Origin: Trogon surrucura
Taxonomy: Eukaryota > Chordata > Aves > Trogoniformes > Trogonidae
Length of the DNA stretch: 64,000 nucleotides
Direction: 5' to 3'
Assembly (NCBI GenBank): GCA_020746105.1
Contig: CM036623.1
Span: 62,001 to 126,000 of the forward strand
The position numbers were made by a program, and so were the translations under genes. Below the pieces are notes generated by a model that ran no database searches, was not told the origin of the DNA, and saw only the letters and a program-made list of their open reading frames with translations. Below, piece after piece: positions 62,550 through 64,000 of the stretch (positions within the stretch are counted from its first letter, which is position 1; every line of letters starts with the position of its first letter).

Positions 62550-63621
62550 CTGTTGAAGAAAAAGGAGTTTTATTATCATTCTTATCTATAATTTTCTATC
62601 CCCTCTCAAGTTGCCATGAGCATTTTTGGACTAAAGACTGAGAAATACTAAACAAGTCACAGTAGATTAGAGTTTTCATTAATTAAAAAAAAAAAAAAAA
62701 TGTCTGCAGCACTCAGGGAAGGCTCAGAACCAGTTCATTACTTAGTGTAGAAAATCTGAGCTTGCTTGTCAAATATTGTGCACCCTTAAAAATACATAGC
62801 TCTGTGAAGACCATTGCAGACAGAGAAAACCAGATACACTTCTAATAAATGTGAATCTAACACCTTTTCTTCTCTGGAATGTCTGCTGAGATAAAAGCTC
62901 TAATTTAGCATTAGAGAGATCATATTGTTTAATGACCTCTTTTCGAGCAAGTGTAGTCATTCCTATCTCTGCTGCCTGTCCTGCAACTGATATGCTTCAT
63001 TGGAAATGGAAATAATACACTGAGACCTTCATGTCCATTTTCTGCCCTGAGGTTTTTGCTTCCTACAGTTTGAAAAATGCTGATCTAACCTGTGTGCTTT
63101 CCATGGAGGCAAAAAAGGTTTGATCTACACTGTAAATTTTTAGTCCTCTTTTTGTGTCATATTAAGAAAACTAGCAAGTAGCAAGGAACAAAACGAGGAT
63201 TTAATCTCTTCCAGTATTATCCAACAGAGCAAATAAGATTTTGTAAGGTTTTGAAAAAAAAGGGACACTCAGCCCTTAGACAACTCTATGCAGTGAGCCT
63301 CGATGTACTACAGAGCATGGGAGAAAATACAGGAGACCTCAGTGGGGGGAACAGACCAGAAAATCAGCTCTTACCACATTTCGTTATCTAAAATGGCAGA
63401 GCCATGCACTTAGGCACAACTAAACCAAATTTGAAACTTAACTGTTGGACTACTATAGGGCATAAGCGTAACGATTTCTCCTTGGGAAGATAATCACTCT
63501 GCTATGCTCAAACCAAGTGTCTTAGGTCACCCTTCAACAAGAGCAGAAATTCATCATTCTGAATGACCAGAATAGTGTCACAAACCCCCTTCTGAATGTC
63601 ACACTGAGAAACACATCATAC
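62550..63621 (-). other. FMN1: last intron of FMN1
   Basis: Minus strand: GTATGA donor beginning at 63621, CAACAG acceptor ending at 62550, about 1.07 kb. It contains an A-run near 62684-62700 and no gene or recognisable repeat. Confidence 0.88.
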
Positions 63622-63706
63622 CAGGCTAGCTGCAGGATTGATTTTCTTCGTTTCAACTTTCTTCTCCGCAGTTAACTTGCTTACTGACTGCTGAGCCACT
63701 TTAATT
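63622..63706 (-). CDS. FMN1: Formin-1, penultimate coding exon
   Basis: Minus-strand exon of 85 bases. Acceptor GTATTTTGTTTCAG ends at 63707, and donor CTG|GTATGA is at 63621. One base completes a codon from the upstream exon; the remaining 28 codons read [16 protein letters not shown], then [12 protein letters not shown]. This is the lysine-rich helical stretch between the FH2 core and the formin-1 tail, and it reads directly into KERLRQ of the last exon. All earlier exons (FH1, most of FH2 and the amino-terminal part) lie right of the window. Splice sites and frame are intact. Confidence 0.92.
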
Positions 63707-64000
63707 CTGAAACAAAATACATAGAAAAGACACTGTTAGAAATTAAAGGTGTTCTGGCTCTGCTTAGTATATACTCTACCTGTAAGAACTATCACTAACT
63801 TTTTTAGACACATTAGCCCAACAAACTGTTACTACTATTCAAAGGCACTTAAGAAAGCACTATATCAGAGCACATTTTCAGAGAAAATCAAAAGCAAAAG
63901 GACAGTTTGTGCGTATTGCTCACTGGAAATGTCACCAGGCAAATTACTTCTCTGTTCTTGTAGGATGTGGGTCTTATGGAGAATCTTTCCCACCAAAAAA
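63707..64000 (-). other. FMN1: FMN1 intron (partial)
   Basis: Intron sequence upstream (on the minus strand) of the exon at 63622-63706. No coding segment is seen before the window ends. Confidence 0.75.

Noticed and set aside
1..64000. CRISPR arrays, operons, phage or plasmid features
   Set aside because: No regularly spaced repeats or bacterial-type gene organisation are present. Intron-split vertebrate genes and avian retroelements show eukaryotic chromosomal DNA.

Overview
This is a vertebrate, specifically avian, nuclear DNA window. Intron-split genes sit in AT-rich DNA, a CpG island marks one promoter, and the recognisable repeats are bird types: CR1 LINE copies, ERV long terminal repeats, and a tRNA-Ile-headed SINE with a CR1 tail. 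That SINE architecture is, as far as I know, reported from passerine birds, so a songbird or its relatives is the best guess (moderate confidence).

The gene order is the conserved vertebrate block SCG5(+) - GREM1(+) - FMN1(-). The window opens inside an SCG5 intron. The last two SCG5 coding exons lie at 5390-5443 and 9140-9235 and encode the end of the neuroendocrine chaperone 7B2, including its RRKR cleavage site and the PC2-inhibitory CT peptide. About 20 kb of intergenic DNA follows. It holds every clearly recognisable retroelement in the window, all between 12.7 and 17.6 kb: two CR1 copies, a solo LTR with a perfect 5-bp target duplication, and a second LTR split by the SINE.

GREM1 starts in a strong CpG island (about 28.4-31.6 kb). 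A leader exon ends at 30087, an intron of about 6.8 kb follows, and one coding exon (36851-37405) encodes a complete 184-residue Gremlin-1 with its signal peptide and nine-cysteine DAN knot. Its 3' UTR probably runs to the overlapping AATAAA signals at 40471-40480.

From about 40.5 to 62.5 kb there is no gene and no repeat that I can firmly recognise, only AT-rich single-copy DNA with homeobox-type motifs. In other vertebrates the GREM1/FMN1 interval is a cis-regulatory landscape for limb and kidney GREM1 expression. At the far end the last two coding exons of FMN1 lie on the minus strand (63622-63706 and 62505-62549), so GREM1 and FMN1 are tail to tail.

I see no new biochemical system. The most interesting observations are these: (1) an open frame in GREM1 exon 1 that would splice in frame onto the Gremlin-1 start; (2) the nested SINE-in-LTR; (3) confinement of retroelements to the SCG5-GREM1 gap while the GREM1-FMN1 gap is nearly clean; (4) several candidate conserved non-coding blocks.
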